DNA of 6,461 nt from Rhodospirillaceae bacterium. Lineage in GTDB: Bacteria; Pseudomonadota; Alphaproteobacteria; Rhodospirillales; Magnetovibrionaceae. Below the pieces are notes generated by a model. That model was not told the DNA's origin. It searched no databases and saw only the letters and a program-made list of their open reading frames with translations. Position 1 is the first letter of the stretch. The number at the start of each line of letters is the position of its first letter. Location of the stretch: NCBI GenBank assembly GCA_002401565.1, contig NVTL01000033.1, forward strand, positions 1-6,461, given 5' to 3'. The translations under genes and the position numbers were made by a program. Below are positions 5,958 to 6,461 of this stretch, one piece after another.

Positions 5958-6461
5958 AAGCCAGTCCTTTTTGCTCTCCACTAAGATATCCTGGTGGAAA
6001 AAACTGTATTTTTAAGTTTGTTTCCAATTTATTTTACGAAAATAGCATGGTTGGAGCTAGCTATGCTGAACCATATGCTGGTGGTGCCGGGCTTGCTTTA
6101 AGATTGCTTTTTAGTGAACACGTTAACCATATTTATATAAATGACTTGGACCGATCTATTTATTCGTTCTGGAAAGCTGTCCTAGAAAATTCTGTGGAAT
6201 TTTGTCAGTGGATAGAAACTGTTCCTGTCGATGTTCTGACTTGGCGTTATTATAAGGACATTCAGAATAATTCAAGTGATGTTGATTATTTAGAATTGGC
6301 GAAGTCAACATTTTACCTAAATAGAACTAATATTTCTGGTGTAATTAAAGGTGGGATCATTGGGGGCTATAAACAGAAAGGAAAATATAAAATTGATGCT
6401 AGGTTTAATAAGCTGGACTTAATAAATCGAATAAAAAAAATAGCATCATTCCGTGATAGAA
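5954..6461 (+). CDS. D12-class (Dam-like) DNA adenine-N6 methyltransferase, N-terminal part, cut by window end
   Basis: The visible 169 residues show the start of a Dam/DpnM-type methyltransferase, which transfers a methyl group from S-adenosylmethionine to adenine in a specific DNA site. LRYPGGK at 10-16 is the amino-terminal cofactor-binding motif, AEPYAGGAG at 38-46 is the main cofactor motif, NDLD at 63-66 follows as in the family, and FYLNRTNISGVIKGG at 120-134 matches the conserved D12 segment. The catalytic DPPY motif would lie beyond residue 169 and is not in view, so activity and target site cannot be judged. The ATG overlaps the stop of the ParB-like gene (ATGA at 5954-5957), which indicates coupled translation and a tight functional link. 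It could protect self DNA from the ATPase-Toprim protein, or be the modification half of an ordinary restriction system whose endonuclease lies further on. Confidence 0.92.
   Translation, partial: MKASPFCSPLRYPGGKNCIFKFVSNLFYENSMVGASYAEPYAGGAGLALRLLFSEHVNHIYINDLDRSIYSFWKAVLENSVEFCQWIETVPVDVLTWRYYKDIQNNSSDVDYLELAKSTFYLNRTNISGVIKGGIIGGYKQKGKYKIDARFNKLDLINRIKKIASFRDR

Overview
The window looks like accessory DNA from a proteobacterial mobile element, most likely a mobilizable plasmid or an integrated mobilizable element. An alphaproteobacterial host is plausible, because the relaxase and the membrane protein beside it resemble sets I associate with alphaproteobacterial plasmids. That assignment rests on recalled family resemblance and not on a search. 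All recognisable genes lie on the + strand. There is no rRNA, tRNA, CRISPR array, insertion sequence or replication gene in view.

Region 1 (1-1593) is a mobilization module. It holds the tail of an upstream gene, a small single-span membrane protein, an RSF1010-class origin of transfer at about 606-639, and a compact MobQ-type (MobA/MobL) relaxase. The oriT reads on the - strand as a GCAAACTC/GAGTTTGC hairpin arm pair followed by ATAAGTGCGCCCT, and it sits just upstream of the relaxase that should nick it. No coupling protein or type IV secretion genes are visible, so the element is probably mobilized by a helper.

Region 2 (1594-2830) is a RES-Xre type II toxin-antitoxin operon. It has a recognisable promoter, a pair of matching TTTC-N4-GAAA palindromes around that promoter that are likely antitoxin operators, the Xre/MbcA/ParS-type antitoxin gene, and the RES-domain toxin gene, which overlaps the antitoxin by 29 bases. 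It probably stabilises the element and may also act in stress or phage response.

Region 3 (2831-6461, running off the window) is clearly more AT-rich. After a 263-base gap with a plausible promoter come three co-directional genes: an ABC-type ATPase with a C-terminal Toprim nuclease-like domain (OLD-like), a ParB/Srx-fold protein with an unassigned helical C-terminal part, and the start of a D12-class (Dam-like) DNA adenine methyltransferase. The methyltransferase start codon overlaps the ParB-like stop codon (ATGA). The most interesting reading is a modification-linked defence system in which methylation marks self DNA and the ATPase-Toprim and ParB-like proteins act on unmarked or invading DNA. 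I do not recognise this exact gene set as a named system. Genes beyond 6461, for instance an ordinary restriction endonuclease, could change the reading.
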